A DNA stretch of 64,000 nucleotides from Nostoc sp. NMS2 (GTDB lineage: Bacteria; Cyanobacteriota; Cyanobacteriia; Cyanobacteriales; Nostocaceae): positions 1 to 64,000 of the forward strand of contig NZ_JABXKH010000049.1 of assembly GCF_017115105.1 (NCBI RefSeq). The letters run 5' to 3'. Shown one piece after another: positions 36,015 to 46,176 of this stretch. The position numbers and the translations under genes are program-made. Under the pieces are notes generated by a model. It was not told the DNA's origin. It saw nothing but the letters and a program-made list of their open reading frames with translations, and did no database searches. Within the stretch, counting starts at the first letter, position 1. Each line of letters opens with the position of its first letter.

Positions 36015-37685
36015 ATGAGGGATAATCTGTCGGCATCTTCTAGCGTAGATGCTGCGGAAGTGGGTACTGAATTAGAATGTTTGCCCTATAGTGTCCAGCA
36101 TCACGATGAGGGTGTGTGTTTATTGGTAAAGATGGGGCCACACCGCATCCTGTTAGACTGTGGTATGGAAGATATTTCATCGCTGGCTAAGGGGCTTACT
36201 AAGTCGGAACGTGGATCTAGTTCTCCCCTACCAGCAGATTTAGTTTTGATTAGTCACGCCCACCCAGATCACTCCAGAGGCTTACTGGCACTGCATAAAG
36301 CTTTTCCCAAGTTACCTATCTATGGTAGCGAAGTAACCAGCAAGTTACTGCCACTGAATTGGCTAGACCAAGATGCTGAGGAAATTTCCAAATTTTGTCA
36401 TGCTTTGCCGTTGCGATCGCCTGTGGAATTTCAAGATGGTTTAGTAGCAGAATTATTTCCCGCCGGGCATCTACCAGGGGCAGTGGCTATTCTCCTTACC
36501 TACACCACCAAGCAGCGGACTTACAAGCTATTATATACAGGGGATTTTTTCTTATCAAATTCCCGGTTGGTAGAAGGTTTGCGTTTAGAAGAACTACGGG
36601 GCTTAGACTTGGATGTGCTGATCATTGAAGGCAGTTATGGCACATCCCGTCATCCTCACCGCCGCAACCAGGAAAATCAACTAGCAGAGCGAATTAATCG
36701 GGCGATCGCTGACCATTGTTCTGTAATTCTTCCCACTCCTGCTTTAGGATTGGGTCAAGAGATGCTAATGCTGTTACGCTCTCATCACCATTTCACCGGA
36801 AGAGATTTAGATATCTGGGTGGATGGTGCTGTCGCTACTGGCTGCGATGCTTACCTCGAACTGCTACCCCACCTCCCCCCATCTGTGCAAAACTTCGCCC
36901 GGCATCAACCCTTATTTTGGGATGAACGGGTACGTCCCCGCGTGCGTCGTTTACAAGCAGAACATCGTCCCACAGTAGGCAAGTCACCTTGTATAGTCCT
37001 CACCGACTCTACAGATGATTTGGGCAAGCACTGCCAACTAGACACCGGCCCTTGGCTGATCCTTCTCCCAGAAAAAATTGATATAAAAGTTAATAAAGAA
37101 TATTTAGCGCCTACCACTGTTGAAAGCTATCTCTTAGCGCAACATAGTGATGGCCCTGGTACTACGCAGCTAATTCATAATTTGCGACCCCAGCACGTCA
37201 TTTTTGTCCACGGTTCTCCTGCTTATTTAGCAGACCTGACTAGCTTAGAAGAGTTGCAAAACCGCTACCATGTACATTCTCCGGCGGCTAACACTTTAGT
37301 AGAACTGCCTATCGGCGACACATTTTTACAACCGGCAGCACCAGAGACTAACTACGAAGGCGAACTGACAGAGTTGGGAACAGTAATCACAATTACCCTA
37401 CCCAATATGATTACTACCGATCCGCGTTGGCGACAATTTGCCGATACTGGTTTAATCGAAGCTCGTTGGCAAGGGGAAGAACTAGTCTTAAGGGGATTGT
37501 CTCAACGAGAACTTCTGAGTCAAAATAGCGATCGCTATACATGGACAGATGTCGATTGTTGTGGTACTTGCCGACATCAAAGGGGGCAGAGGTGTTGGAA
37601 CCCAGCTTCGCCGTTGTATAACTTTAAGGTAACTCTCGAAGGTTACTGTCCTGCTTTTGAAGGTTTATCTAGTGCTGAGTCCTGA
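36015..37685 (+). CDS. beta-CASP-like metallo-beta-lactamase-fold hydrolase
   Basis: About 556 residues. The MBL fold is marked by ILLDCGMED, then SHAHPDHSRG (HxHxDH metal site, about 84-93), AGHLPGAVAILL and YTGDFFLSNSRLV. A beta-CASP-like half follows (IIEGSYGTSRHPHR, IFVHGSP), as in RNase J/CPSF-type nucleases that act on RNA or DNA 5' ends. The C-terminal part carries a Cys cluster (DCCGTCRHQRGQRC...GYCPAF) that may bind metal. It is not the standard RNase J, so the substrate is unknown. The start at ATG 36015 is fixed by the Shine-Dalgarno GGAGGGGAGGA; an upstream frame to 35955 is rejected. Confidence 0.82.
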   Translation: MRDNLSASSSVDAAEVGTELECLPYSVQHHDEGVCLLVKMGPHRILLDCGMEDISSLAKGLTKSERGSSSPLPADLVLISHAHPDHSRGLLALHKAFPKLPIYGSEVTSKLLPLNWLDQDAEEISKFCHALPLRSPVEFQDGLVAELFPAGHLPGAVAILLTYTTKQRTYKLLYTGDFFLSNSRLVEGLRLEELRGLDLDVLIIEGSYGTSRHPHRRNQENQLAERINRAIADHCSVILPTPALGLGQEMLMLLRSHHHFTGRDLDIWVDGAVATGCDAYLELLPHLPPSVQNFARHQPLFWDERVRPRVRRLQAEHRPTVGKSPCIVLTDSTDDLGKHCQLDTGPWLILLPEKIDIKVNKEYLAPTTVESYLLAQHSDGPGTTQLIHNLRPQHVIFVHGSPAYLADLTSLEELQNRYHVHSPAANTLVELPIGDTFLQPAAPETNYEGELTELGTVITITLPNMITTDPRWRQFADTGLIEARWQGEELVLRGLSQRELLSQNSDRYTWTDVDCCGTCRHQRGQRCWNPASPLYNFKVTLEGYCPAFEGLSSAES

Positions 37686-37746
37686 GTTAGGATTTATGAC
37701 TTAGAACTCGGCACTAGGCAAAGCCAGTCGCTTTTCTCTTGACGCT

Positions 37747-37777
37747 AGCCTCTCCTTTTGGGGTAAGGGGAGAGGCT
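37747..37777 (+). terminator. hairpin after the metallo-hydrolase gene
   Basis: AGCCTCTCC and GGAGAGGCT form a nine-base stem around a GGGGTAA-type loop, 60 bp after the stop codon. No long T-run follows, so its role as a terminator is uncertain. Confidence 0.4.
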
Positions 37778-37873
37778 GCACGAATTAAGCTGGCAGAATC
37801 AGAAACCAGTCACCTCAGAAACCAGTCACCTCCAACGGAAAAACTGTTTTCAGTGCTGGCTCCTCAACACTGA

Positions 37874-38185
37874 TTATTCTGGATTCGAGTCAGTGTAACG
37901 GTTGTGGATGCGTTCAGCTTCGGGACAGTCTTCAGTCATCAGAGGTTCCACATTTCCGCGTGGCACTGAAGCCAGTTTTTGCGTTACAGCACCAATGCTC
38001 TCGAGGCGAACCATTTCTTCCCAAGAACAAACTTCGTCCTCTTCTTCTGTTTCATAGCGTAGGGTCACTAAATCTCCCTCTATGTCGATGATGCGGGCGC
38101 GTTCAATCCAGCGTTGCTGGTCCCGCAAGAAAACACATACCTCGCGCCCATCGCAACAGAGTTGATAAATCTTGCGGTGTAGCAT
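37874..38185 (-). CDS. small conserved cyanobacterial protein (DUF6679-like)
   Basis: A 103-residue acidic protein starting MLHRKIYQLCCDGREVCVFL. It has a beta-rich middle (ARIIDIEGDLVTLRYETEEE) and ends with a charged, less ordered tail. It looks like a widespread cyanobacterial protein with an SH3-like small barrel; I believe this is the DUF6679 family but cannot confirm it. No catalytic residues stand out. It is convergent with the metallo-hydrolase gene and transcribed alone. Confidence 0.7.
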   Translation of the reverse strand: MLHRKIYQLCCDGREVCVFLRDQQRWIERARIIDIEGDLVTLRYETEEEDEVCSWEEMVRLESIGAVTQKLASVPRGNVEPLMTEDCPEAERIHNRYTDSNPE

Positions 38186-38404
38186 GTACTGTTTCTGCCT
38201 TTTTAAACAACGTAGTTAAACCTGTCAAAATCTGGGTTCTACCCCATTACATTACACCTTTGGGAGGCTAATTTCACCGTTGAGAACAAGTACGCTTTAT
38301 CACCCAATCCCAAAATTTGCTTGTAGTTGTCAAAATATTGGGAAATGTTGAGTCATAAATCATGGGTTGCTCTGGCAATGAATTCAATCTCCTTCCAGCT
38401 TATT

Positions 38405-38602
38405 CTAAGGAACGTCTGCTTCATAGAAGTCAAACAATTCGGAATCTGTCCTAACCAGGTTCATATTTCTTGGTGAGTCATTCTTACCATTATGTAATAA
38501 ATAATACTCCAAAACAATCGTTGATTGCGGTTGTTTAATTTGCCTACTTTTACTCATTGGCATTACTGGGAAGTCCGGGGACTCGGCTTTACTTTTACCC
38601 AC
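38405..38602 (-). CDS. hypothetical small protein
   Basis: A 65-residue frame with a basic N-terminus and the segment TIVLEYYLLHNGKNDSPRNM then LFDFYEADVP. I recognise no family. It has no membrane segment. Its position in a run of small minus-strand genes is the only support, so it may be chance. Confidence 0.3.
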   Translation of the reverse strand: MGKSKAESPDFPVMPMSKSRQIKQPQSTIVLEYYLLHNGKNDSPRNMNLVRTDSELFDFYEADVP

Positions 38603-38778
38603 TTGTATCTGATCTTAACTCATTCTCTTGCTGACCTTGATGGTTTTCAGCAACAACACCCAAAGAGTTTTGAGTTTTTAAGGTTTTTTGCCTGATGATG
38701 GGTAAGAGAATGGAATGGCGAGTGAGCATAAATACTTGCAACCAGCTTAACTCGGTTCCTCTAGTTCTTTTGGAGGAT

Positions 38779-38997
38779 TCAGCAAGATTTATGTGGTGGG
38801 GGAAATTCTATAAACACATTTGATGATGATGCTTCTCGTTTAATTTTGCCTGCACGAACTGCGTCATATAGGGCTGCAAGGTCTGGCAAATCCTCTGACT
38901 GATAGCATTTAGTAGCTAGCACTTGCTGGAGTAAACCCTCAGATTCAACACTAAGATATCCAGTTTGGAAAGCAGATTCAACGATTGTGCGAATCAT
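38779..38997 (-). CDS. small conserved protein of unknown function
   Basis: A 72-residue protein, MIRTIVESAFQTGYLSVESE and onward, with helix-forming segments (GLLQQVLATKCY; DLAALYDAVRAGKI) and a short Pro-rich tail. The pattern looks like the small cyanobacterial proteins often found in single copy. I know no function. The codon use looks normal for the window. Confidence 0.55.
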   Translation of the reverse strand: MIRTIVESAFQTGYLSVESEGLLQQVLATKCYQSEDLPDLAALYDAVRAGKIKREASSSNVFIEFPPPHKSC

Positions 38998-39255
38998 CTT
39001 GGTTAGGACAGAGTAAACAATTTGTTACATCAAGTGTGGAACATTTTTTTCTGCGACTAGTTGATATGGAACATGAATACAATGTGATTATAGTTACACG
39101 TAATCAGTGATCGATATCACAGAAATGGTAGTAAATATGAGCTTTAGATGGGATCAATAGGGGTATACGGTGAGATTTTAATACAAATATATTCAGCATT
39201 AATCTTGGTAAGCTAAATAGTTTGACAATACCAAAATATAGTGAAACATAAGCAA

Positions 39256-40044
39256 TCAAGCAAAAAACTGGCGGAAATCTTCATCCTTTTGACTTAATTG
39301 CACCCAGTCTAAGTTTAAGGACTGGAATTTTTGCACCAAGCGATCGCAAGCCGGACGTTCGGTAGCGTAATGTCCGGCATCGATTAAAATGAGATTGAGA
39401 TCGCGGCTTTCTTGAAACTGATGAAATTTACAGTCAGAAGTCAGATAAGCCTGGGCACCAATTTTGGCGACGGCTGAAATGTAACCAGCCCCCGAACCAC
39501 CTAAAACAGCAACTCGTGAAATTGTTTGCTGTAAGTCAGCACTTGGGGAAAAAATCAAATTAGGGGGAGCAAGTCGGGTTTGAATAGCTGCGAGTAATTC
39601 CTGTAGTGTCAAAAATGGCTCCAGCAAACCAACACGACCATATCCTAATCCTGCTTGTGTTGGTACTATGGGAGTAATTTCCTTGAGTTCTAAAATTTGA
39701 GCTAATACGTCAGCAGTACCATCCTGCACTTGGTCGAAATTGGTGTGAGCGCTGTAAATACCAATATTGTGGGTAAAAGCTAACCGTACCATTTCTGCGA
39801 TCGCTTCACCAGTGCGTAAAGATTTCAGAGGATTAAAAATTAAGGGATGATGGGCGAATATCAGATTAGCATTTTCTGCGATCGCTTCTTGCATTACTGC
39901 CAAAGTCGGTGTCAAACAAACCAAAACCCGTACTTTTTCCTGCAACACTCCTGGTTCAATCTGCCAGCCGCAGTTATCCCAGCCTTCACACCAAGCGGGA
40001 TTTGCCCATGCTTCAAACCAAGTAATTAAATCGGCAATTTTCAT
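39256..40044 (-). CDS. Nif3-like dinuclear metal centre protein
   Basis: About 262 residues. Metal-site motifs are LIFAHHPLIFNPLKSL (about 62-77), IGIYSAHTNFDQVQDGTADV near 100, and the C-terminal LILIDAGHYATERPACDRL. These are the conserved His/Asp/Glu ligands of the NIF3/YbgI family. The proteins form toroidal hexamers with two metals per subunit. They are annotated as GTP cyclohydrolase 1 type 2 homologues, but their cellular role is unclear. I begin at ATG 40044 (MKIADLITWFEAW), where the family begins; the frame is open six codons further. Confidence 0.88.
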   Translation of the reverse strand: MKIADLITWFEAWANPAWCEGWDNCGWQIEPGVLQEKVRVLVCLTPTLAVMQEAIAENANLIFAHHPLIFNPLKSLRTGEAIAEMVRLAFTHNIGIYSAHTNFDQVQDGTADVLAQILELKEITPIVPTQAGLGYGRVGLLEPFLTLQELLAAIQTRLAPPNLIFSPSADLQQTISRVAVLGGSGAGYISAVAKIGAQAYLTSDCKFHQFQESRDLNLILIDAGHYATERPACDRLVQKFQSLNLDWVQLSQKDEDFRQFFA

Positions 40045-40073
40045 AATTATTTTCTTCAGCAATTTTTAATTTC

Positions 40074-40222
40074 TAAGTAAGTTAACGTGAAAAAACCCAA
40101 ATATGTTACGAAACGTAAATAGGTTTAAAGCCCTTACTAATGACCAATGACAAATGACAGCCTTCTCCTGTCGGTGACGCTACGCGAACATCAGTTAGCT
40201 TTAATTTCGCCGACCTACTTAA
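40074..40222. repeat. MITE-like element, family C, copy 2
   Basis: It runs from TAAGTAAGTTAACGTGAAAA to TTTCGCCGACCTACTTAA and includes the block TATGTTACGAAACGTAAATA. It ends right at the stop codon of the next gene (40223). Confidence 0.65.
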
Positions 40223-40972
40223 TCAGTGTTTTTGTGGTTGAATATTTAATTTTAATGCTAATTGCTGACGCATTTCTTGGAAAGGTTTGTTCCATACAGG
40301 GCTAGCATTCCAGTTCCACACTGCTACTGGAATAAGTTGCTCCTCAGCTAGATAAGTTAGTAGACGATATTCGTCTTCTGGTTCACGAGAAAAAGTGAAG
40401 GGATTCCGGTAGCCTGTATCACATAGTTTATAAGATACGACCTGACCGTGATTAATCCGTTGTACAAGTTCTTTACCTTTGGCGAGTAAATAATCCAAAA
40501 AAACCAGACTAAAAGGCTCTATATATGCGCGTTTTTGTGGTTCTTTTTGTACCCACCTTGCCCACTCAAAACCATACATAAAATCGTGAACGTAACGAAA
40601 ACGAATTTCTGTTTTAGTTCCGAACATTTCTATCAGAGAAACCATCTTTTCACCAAAAATTTTTAGAAAAGGAATAGCACCCTCATTTGCTACTAAAGCT
40701 TGCCTAAGCATACTACTGACTAGAAAATCAAAATCCCAAAATATGTTTTCTGGAAAGTTTTGTAACTGAGTACAGACTATGATTTCGAGAGTTTCCTGAA
40801 GATTTGTAATAAGTTCAATATCGATGTTTTGCTCAGTAATTAAGTTTTCTAACTCTGCAAAACTCGTAATTAATGTCTTTTGTGGATTAAGTGATAACAA
40901 ATTAATAGACTGTTGGGCAAGGATTTGATCAATATATTGAAAAGTATGAATTGGTGTCAGTTCTTGCTTCAT
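40223..40972 (-). CDS. conserved hypothetical protein
   Basis: A 249-residue soluble protein without a family I recognise. It is mainly alpha-helical (IDQILAQQSINLLSL; FAELENLITEQNIDIELITN). The second half is richer in aromatics (FMYGFEWARWVQKEPQKRAY; IPVAVWNWNASPVWNKPF). No signal peptide or membrane helix is present. A family C repeat touches its stop codon, but the C-terminus (LALKLNIQPQKH) looks natural. It is transcribed alone and upstream of the Nif3 gene on the same strand. Confidence 0.65.
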   Translation of the reverse strand: MKQELTPIHTFQYIDQILAQQSINLLSLNPQKTLITSFAELENLITEQNIDIELITNLQETLEIIVCTQLQNFPENIFWDFDFLVSSMLRQALVANEGAIPFLKIFGEKMVSLIEMFGTKTEIRFRYVHDFMYGFEWARWVQKEPQKRAYIEPFSLVFLDYLLAKGKELVQRINHGQVVSYKLCDTGYRNPFTFSREPEDEYRLLTYLAEEQLIPVAVWNWNASPVWNKPFQEMRQQLALKLNIQPQKH

Positions 40973-41263
40973 AGTAATTGAAATAACCCAAACAGCTTAC
41001 ACTCAATATTAGTGTATATCGAAACTAGTAAATTATTAAATAATCAAAAATAAACTTAACTTTTAAACTTACAAATTTACACGAATTATTTAATGTGTGT
41101 CTAATTATTTTTGCACCAGTAATTTTTATTGCAAAAATATCACGGCGAAATTTGTTTAATGCATCTCACCGTGAGTTTATGAGATTATATCTAAAGAGTG
41201 GACAGGATAACCAGAGTATTTAAACTCTACAAAACTAAACCTTAAATCAAGCTTGAGCATCAA

Positions 41264-41677
41264 CTATCCAGAAATGTGGATAACCAATTCTCTTAGATGA
41301 CTATGCTGGCGATGTTCCCAAATATAAATTCCCTGCCAAGTTCCCAGTACTAGATGACCTCGATTAATGGGGATATGTTCAGATGTGTGGGTGAGTGCGG
41401 TACGAATATGTGCTGGCATATCATCGGGGCCTTCTGCATTGTGGATGTATTTGCCTGATTCTGGGACGAGTTTTGCCATAAAATTGGCTAAATCCACAAG
41501 AACATCAGGATCGGCATTTTCTTGAATAACTAAACTAGCTGAAGTGTGGCGCAAAAATAAAGTACAAAGACCAGTTTCAACCCCCGATTCTGCGACTGTG
41601 GCTTCAATTTTAGCGGTAATGTTGTAAAAAGATTTGGCAGTGGTGGAAATTTTTAGTAACTTTTGGTAGTGAGTCAT
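41264..41677 (-). CDS. YjbQ (UPF0047) family protein
   Basis: A 137-residue single-domain protein of the UPF0047/YjbQ family. Signature segments are LFLRHTSASLVIQENADPDV (about 41-60), MPAHIRTALTHTSEHIPI and LGTWQGIYIWEHR. The conserved His residues line a metal or phosphate site in structures of the family. Some members complement thiamin-phosphate synthase mutants (a secondary activity), but the physiological role is unknown. Confidence 0.9.
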   Translation of the reverse strand: MTHYQKLLKISTTAKSFYNITAKIEATVAESGVETGLCTLFLRHTSASLVIQENADPDVLVDLANFMAKLVPESGKYIHNAEGPDDMPAHIRTALTHTSEHIPINRGHLVLGTWQGIYIWEHRQHSHLRELVIHISG

Positions 41678-42710
41678 TTAAAACAGTAATTGTTGATGAC
41701 GGTAAAAGCTAATTAGCAGTTAAGTCTGCTTGATTTGGTCGTTGTTCTATTTAGTTATAATATAGCAATCCTAAATGAGTTGTGAAAATGCGCGATGTCC
41801 AGGATACAGCTGGCGAATAGGGGGTATTACCCCACAAGGAGCAACTGGGGTTGGTTTTGAACAATCAACAAGTCCTCTCCAAAAGATGCGCTTCAAATCA
41901 GTGCATCTTTCTTTTTGAGCATGAAAATTTGTGACAATTCGGCAGTTTGAAGTGTCCCTGGAGAACAAATGCTCATGAATTTAGGACTTGTTAGTCAAGC
42001 ACAATGAACACGCAATTTAGCAAAAGAACTAGTATGAGTGTGAGCCGGAGTAGCATGATTAGACCAGTCAAAAAACTGACTTAAATTGATTGCAAAAGCA
42101 GTGGCGATATGTTGTAAATGTGTTTTGGCTAGTCCAAAATATCGTGTTCGTCGCAAATCAAATCTGCCGACACCTTGGGAAATAGTACCCTCAACACCAT
42201 CTCGACGTGCATCGTTTTGTTAAAACTGTGGAGTTTGTTGTTAATGACGACGTTCTACAAGTGCCTGATATTCGTTACGTGATCCCAACTTCATCTTACG
42301 GGCGGCAGTAGCAGAACTTGTACAAACTAATTTCTTTAAATGTTCAGCACGTCATTAAAACACTGTAACAAATGTTCCGTATATTTCTGAATTTAGTCAG
42401 ATAAAAACTAAGTAGATAAAAATTAAACTAAGCGTTCTGTTCAAAACAAAATAAATACAAGTTAATTTACGGATTAAGCAACAGGTGATAAATAATTTAT
42501 TGACTGTATTATTTTTATCATCTCTCAGTTTATATGTCCTTTCACTAACTAAGATAAATTTTTCAAAAAGTAGCGCTAATTAGATAAAGTTGAGTTAATC
42601 TTGGAAACTAGCAATTGTTAAGAATATACGTTGCTACTGGGTGGCAACATTGGAGATTTGTTTTGGTCTCTATGTAATCAAACCAGCAAGTAAAATGATT
42701 AACATAGAAT
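41678..42710. other. gene-poor region with mobile-element remnants
   Basis: Left half of the TATAGCAATC...GATGTCCAG repeat at about 41759-41806. A hairpin of GATGCGCTT...AGTGCATCTTT type at about 41885-41912. A degraded transposase on the minus strand at 42004-42352. The final 350 bp are AT-rich with no gene, and hold the promoter of the glycosyltransferase gene. Confidence 0.55.
42004..42352 (-). pseudogene. remnant of an IS1182-type transposase (C-terminal part)
   Basis: On the minus strand I read KMKLGSRNEYQALVERR, then stop codons, then RRDGVEGTISQGVGRFDLRR, TRYFGLAKTHLQHIATAFAI and NLSQFF before a stop. This is the C-terminal DDE region of IS1182-family transposases (RAGVEGTISQGVR..GLRRARYRGL). 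The N-terminal two-thirds is absent and at least two stops break the frame. Confidence 0.75.
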
Positions 42711-44330
42711 ATGCAAGAAGGAAGCTTTATTTGGAGTCATCTAGAAAAACAGCATCGCACGGTTGGCAGATGGATTGATTGGGTATGGCTAATAGTATTG
42801 CTGTTGGCAGCAGTGTTACTGTTTAGCATCAATCTGGGAGGATTGCCCCTGCGAGATTGGGATGAAGGGACTGTGGCACAGGTTGCTCGTGAAATTTGGC
42901 ACGCCCCAGCAGGTTCAATGCGTTGGCTTTACCCAACGCTAGGAGGCGAACCATATCATAACAAGCCGCCTTTAATGCATTTGCTCATTGCTTGGGCTTA
43001 TTCTCTAGGAGGCGAAAATGAGTTGACAACGCGCCTACCTGGAGCAATTTTAACAGCGACATCTGTACCTTTACTGTATTGCATTGCTCGAGAGATATTT
43101 CGCCAACGTTGGGCTGCTATTTATAGCGCCTTGATTTATCTAACAATGCTACCTGTGGTGCGTCATGGGCGGTTGGCAATGTTGGATGGGGCAATGGTAA
43201 GTTTTTTGATGGTGATGATGTTGTGCGTGTTGCGATCGCGCCGAGATTTACGTTATTGTCTTGGTGTTGGTGTCAGTTTTGGGTTGATTTGCCTAACTCA
43301 AGGACTGCTAGGTGTGTTGCTAGGTGCGATCGCAATCGTATTTTTGTTTTGGGATACGCCACGGCTGCTCACCTGTTACTATCTGTGGATAGCAATCTTC
43401 ATTGGCATTGTGCCTGTAGCTGCTTGGTATAGTGCCCAACTAATTCATTATGGTTACACTTTCGCCCAAATTGGCGTTGTAAATCCATCACTCGGTCGAA
43501 TTGGCTCATTCGTAGAAAGCAATCCTGAACCACCTTGGTACTATGTTGTTGAACTTCTCAAATACACATGGCCGTGGTTATTATTCTTACCGCAAACTGT
43601 CCGCTTAACCTGGGAAAATCGCAACCTTAGTTGGGCAAAACTAGTAATGGCGTGGAGTGGTGTTTATTTATTGGTAATTTCTTTCATGATTACCAAAGTC
43701 CCCTGGTATTTATTCCCGATTTACCCTAGTTTGGCTTTAGCTTTTGGTATCCAATTATCAGAGACAGAAAATTCGCCTTTACTTTCATCCTATCCCCGTG
43801 CTTGGGTTGCTGGTTTGGCAATACTTGCAGTAGTCGCTTCTGCTGGTAGCATTTATTTCAGTTGGGGTACAACATCACAAACAGATTTACAACTGATTTT
43901 TGCCGCAGTAGCTTTAACAATGACCTTAGCAGCTATTTTGGCAGAACGAGGCGACGGGCAATTTCTGAAGATTTTGTTTTGGGGAAGTTATCTTTCGCTG
44001 CTGCTGTTAATGAAATCTAACTACTGGGTTTGGGAATTATCTGAAGCCTATCCAGTCAAACCAGTCGCCGCCATGATTGTGCGGGCAAATCCAGCTACGA
44101 GGAAGATTTACACATCTTTTCCCTACCATCGTCCCTCGTTGGATTATTATAGCGATCGCACCATCATTCCCGCTTCTGTTGGCGAACTGGAATATTATTG
44201 GCACTACAACGAGCAACCTTACTTCCTGCTTCATGCATCTGCTTTCAACAATCTCCAGCTAGATTCGATGAAGCTAATTGACCAAGCTGAAGGCTGGAAA
44301 TTAGTTACGAAAGACATTAATCGTCTTTAA
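42711..44330 (+). CDS. ArnT/PMT-like glycosyltransferase (GT83/GT39 type)
   Basis: A 539-residue membrane protein with about 11-13 helices. The N-terminal periplasmic loop has the catalytic-type motif LPLRDWDEGTVAQVAREI (about 45-62), then GEPYHNKPPLMHLLIAWAY and TRLPGAILTA. This is the lipid-linked sugar transferase fold (ArnT, protein mannosyltransferases), which moves sugars from polyprenyl phosphate to lipid, glycan or protein outside the inner membrane. A C-terminal soluble domain includes TSFPYHRPSLDYYSDR. The acceptor is unknown and no glycan operon flanks it. Confidence 0.88.
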   Translation: MQEGSFIWSHLEKQHRTVGRWIDWVWLIVLLLAAVLLFSINLGGLPLRDWDEGTVAQVAREIWHAPAGSMRWLYPTLGGEPYHNKPPLMHLLIAWAYSLGGENELTTRLPGAILTATSVPLLYCIAREIFRQRWAAIYSALIYLTMLPVVRHGRLAMLDGAMVSFLMVMMLCVLRSRRDLRYCLGVGVSFGLICLTQGLLGVLLGAIAIVFLFWDTPRLLTCYYLWIAIFIGIVPVAAWYSAQLIHYGYTFAQIGVVNPSLGRIGSFVESNPEPPWYYVVELLKYTWPWLLFLPQTVRLTWENRNLSWAKLVMAWSGVYLLVISFMITKVPWYLFPIYPSLALAFGIQLSETENSPLLSSYPRAWVAGLAILAVVASAGSIYFSWGTTSQTDLQLIFAAVALTMTLAAILAERGDGQFLKILFWGSYLSLLLLMKSNYWVWELSEAYPVKPVAAMIVRANPATRKIYTSFPYHRPSLDYYSDRTIIPASVGELEYYWHYNEQPYFLLHASAFNNLQLDSMKLIDQAEGWKLVTKDINRL

Positions 44331-44829
44331 GTTTAGGGCATTGGGCATGGAAAAGAGGCAGAGGGGCGGGGGGCAGGGGGCAGGGGAAAAACTCTTCTCC
44401 CTTGCTCCCTGCTCCGCATCTCCCTCATCCCCCCATTCCCCCTGCTCCCCTGCTCCGCATCTTCCTCGTCTCCCTCATCTCCCTGCTCCTCTGCCCCCTG
44501 CTCCCTCATCCCTATTCCCTCCCAAGAAAGTAATTTCTCACAAATTTTGTCTTATCACAGTTAATACTTCATATACTTAAGTACTGAAATCCCTATTTGT
44601 TAAATTATTCGATATCTTTGTATAAATTTTTACTGTGATAAATAAACTCATCGCTTAAAAGCTAATAATCATCTGGCGATCGCCTTTTCCTAACAAGTAT
44701 AAAAAATCTATAATTTAGTTTGAAGAAATGATAAACTCCGTAATCTTGCGGTTCTAACAGCGAGATTGATTTTTTTATACTCTAAATATTAGAAAATATT
44801 TCATTCATTAAATTTAGAACTAGGTGTTT
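44331..44829. other. intergenic region with G/C-rich repeat tracts
   Basis: About 44345-44395 is a G-rich tract and about 44396-44525 an imperfect CTCCCTGCTCC-type C-rich tract; together they could form a long hairpin. The rest is AT-rich, without a gene. Confidence 0.5.
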
Positions 44830-45840
44830 ATGGAGTTACAAAATCTTTCATTCTTACCACAAGAAATAGGAGGGCTTGAGACAGCAGCAAACCAGCCATT
44901 TTCAGAAGTATGGGCGAAGAAGTATTTGCGAAAGCTAGCTCAACAAGATGATCGCGTCGAAGTTCTCAAGCGGAGTGAAATCGCAAGTGAGGTTGCAACA
45001 ACGTTAATGCAGGAACTCCGAACTACAAGTCTTCAAGCGTGGGGAAGAACAGAAGCACTTTTGTCTCAAGAGGTGATTCGGCATCAAATTGATCCTGAAT
45101 TAATTAATCCGTGGGAAGTCGCAAAGGATACCCACCAGATTTATAAAACTGCCCTCTCAGCTTATGCTGAACAGATTCCTCCGTCGAAGTTTTCTACTCG
45201 GATTGCAAAGGATTTGGGAAACATTCGGCAGAAGTATATAGTAAATGATCCACGAGTGATTGGGTTCATTAGTATACAGTTCCACTATAGCGGACAAATG
45301 CTCCTCAACTTGGCACCGCCAGCGCAGCAACCATTGCTGAGTGCTTATTTTAAAGTGATTGATGACCATTTCTATATGCCGCTTCAGCGTGCTTACAAGG
45401 CAGCAGCAGAATATGCTTGCGACGCACCACAGTTAAAAGCAGTCCAGCAACTCTTGCCGTTATGCACTGAGATTGCGACCAAGATTGTAGAACGGGTGAT
45501 GGAGTTGTATCCCACCTATTACTCCTACACAGGTCGTTTAAGTGATACTAACATTAGGATTTCAAGTATCCGTGATACGGAGATGTTTCAGGTCTATCTC
45601 TGGGTATGTATTTTGGAAAACAACATTAGTGCTGTTCAACAAGAGCTATTTCCACTATGTGTGATGCTGTATCCCAAATTGAAGGTAAGCTGGGAATTGG
45701 TGCGGCAATTAATTCACTTACTTGGTATCGAAATCCGCTCTCGTTTAGAACCGGAACAGGCTGCTTACTTTCAACCTTACTATGAGTCGTTGTGGGGAAT
45801 GTTTTCACCGCAAGTATTCCCGGACATTGTTACTTCTTAG
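44830..45840 (+). CDS. conserved hypothetical protein, all-helical
   Basis: About 336 residues. I do not recognise a family. It is predicted to be helical throughout and soluble: EVWAKKYLRKLAQQDDRVEV at the start, IGFISIQFHYSGQMLLNLAP, then FKVIDDHFYMPLQRAYKAAA in the middle. The C-terminus is FQPYYESLWGMFSPQVFPDI. The conserved-looking aromatic and acidic pairs (DDHFYMPLQRAY) suggest a defined fold. ATG 44830 is chosen; a GTG two codons upstream is in frame. It is transcribed alone. Confidence 0.65.
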   Translation: MELQNLSFLPQEIGGLETAANQPFSEVWAKKYLRKLAQQDDRVEVLKRSEIASEVATTLMQELRTTSLQAWGRTEALLSQEVIRHQIDPELINPWEVAKDTHQIYKTALSAYAEQIPPSKFSTRIAKDLGNIRQKYIVNDPRVIGFISIQFHYSGQMLLNLAPPAQQPLLSAYFKVIDDHFYMPLQRAYKAAAEYACDAPQLKAVQQLLPLCTEIATKIVERVMELYPTYYSYTGRLSDTNIRISSIRDTEMFQVYLWVCILENNISAVQQELFPLCVMLYPKLKVSWELVRQLIHLLGIEIRSRLEPEQAAYFQPYYESLWGMFSPQVFPDIVTS

Positions 45841-46176
45841 ACCTAATTTCGTCATGTCTAACTTAGGATTTAGGCACTGTACAAAATAATCATGTTGTGT
45901 AGCAAGGTAAATACGTCGTTTCAGGTTTTTATTAATCATTGTTTGATGGGAAAATCGACCAGCGCTGTAGATGGATCTGGTTTTTCAAATCATCTATACT
46001 TGGTTTTTCCTGTCAATGCGTAAGTCCTAGCAGAGTATTTTTAGAGCTAATTCGCTAAGATTAATGCAAAGCTGTACTAAGTTGTAAATATTTTTGTCCA
46101 CCTAAGTACAGTTGGCGCGAAAAAAACTAAGTATATTACGAAACGTAAATAGGCTTAAAGCCCTTACAAATGACAT
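45841..46176. other. intergenic region with repeat fragments
   Basis: Repeat ending TGTCAATGCGTAAGTCC at about 45983-46028 (also near 3895-3940 and, inverted, 55035-55075). A left half of family C at 46103-46172. No gene is seen. Confidence 0.5.

Noticed and set aside
41771-41968. A 65-codon minus-strand frame
   Set aside because: It overlaps part of the family E repeat and a hairpin and shows no family resemblance.
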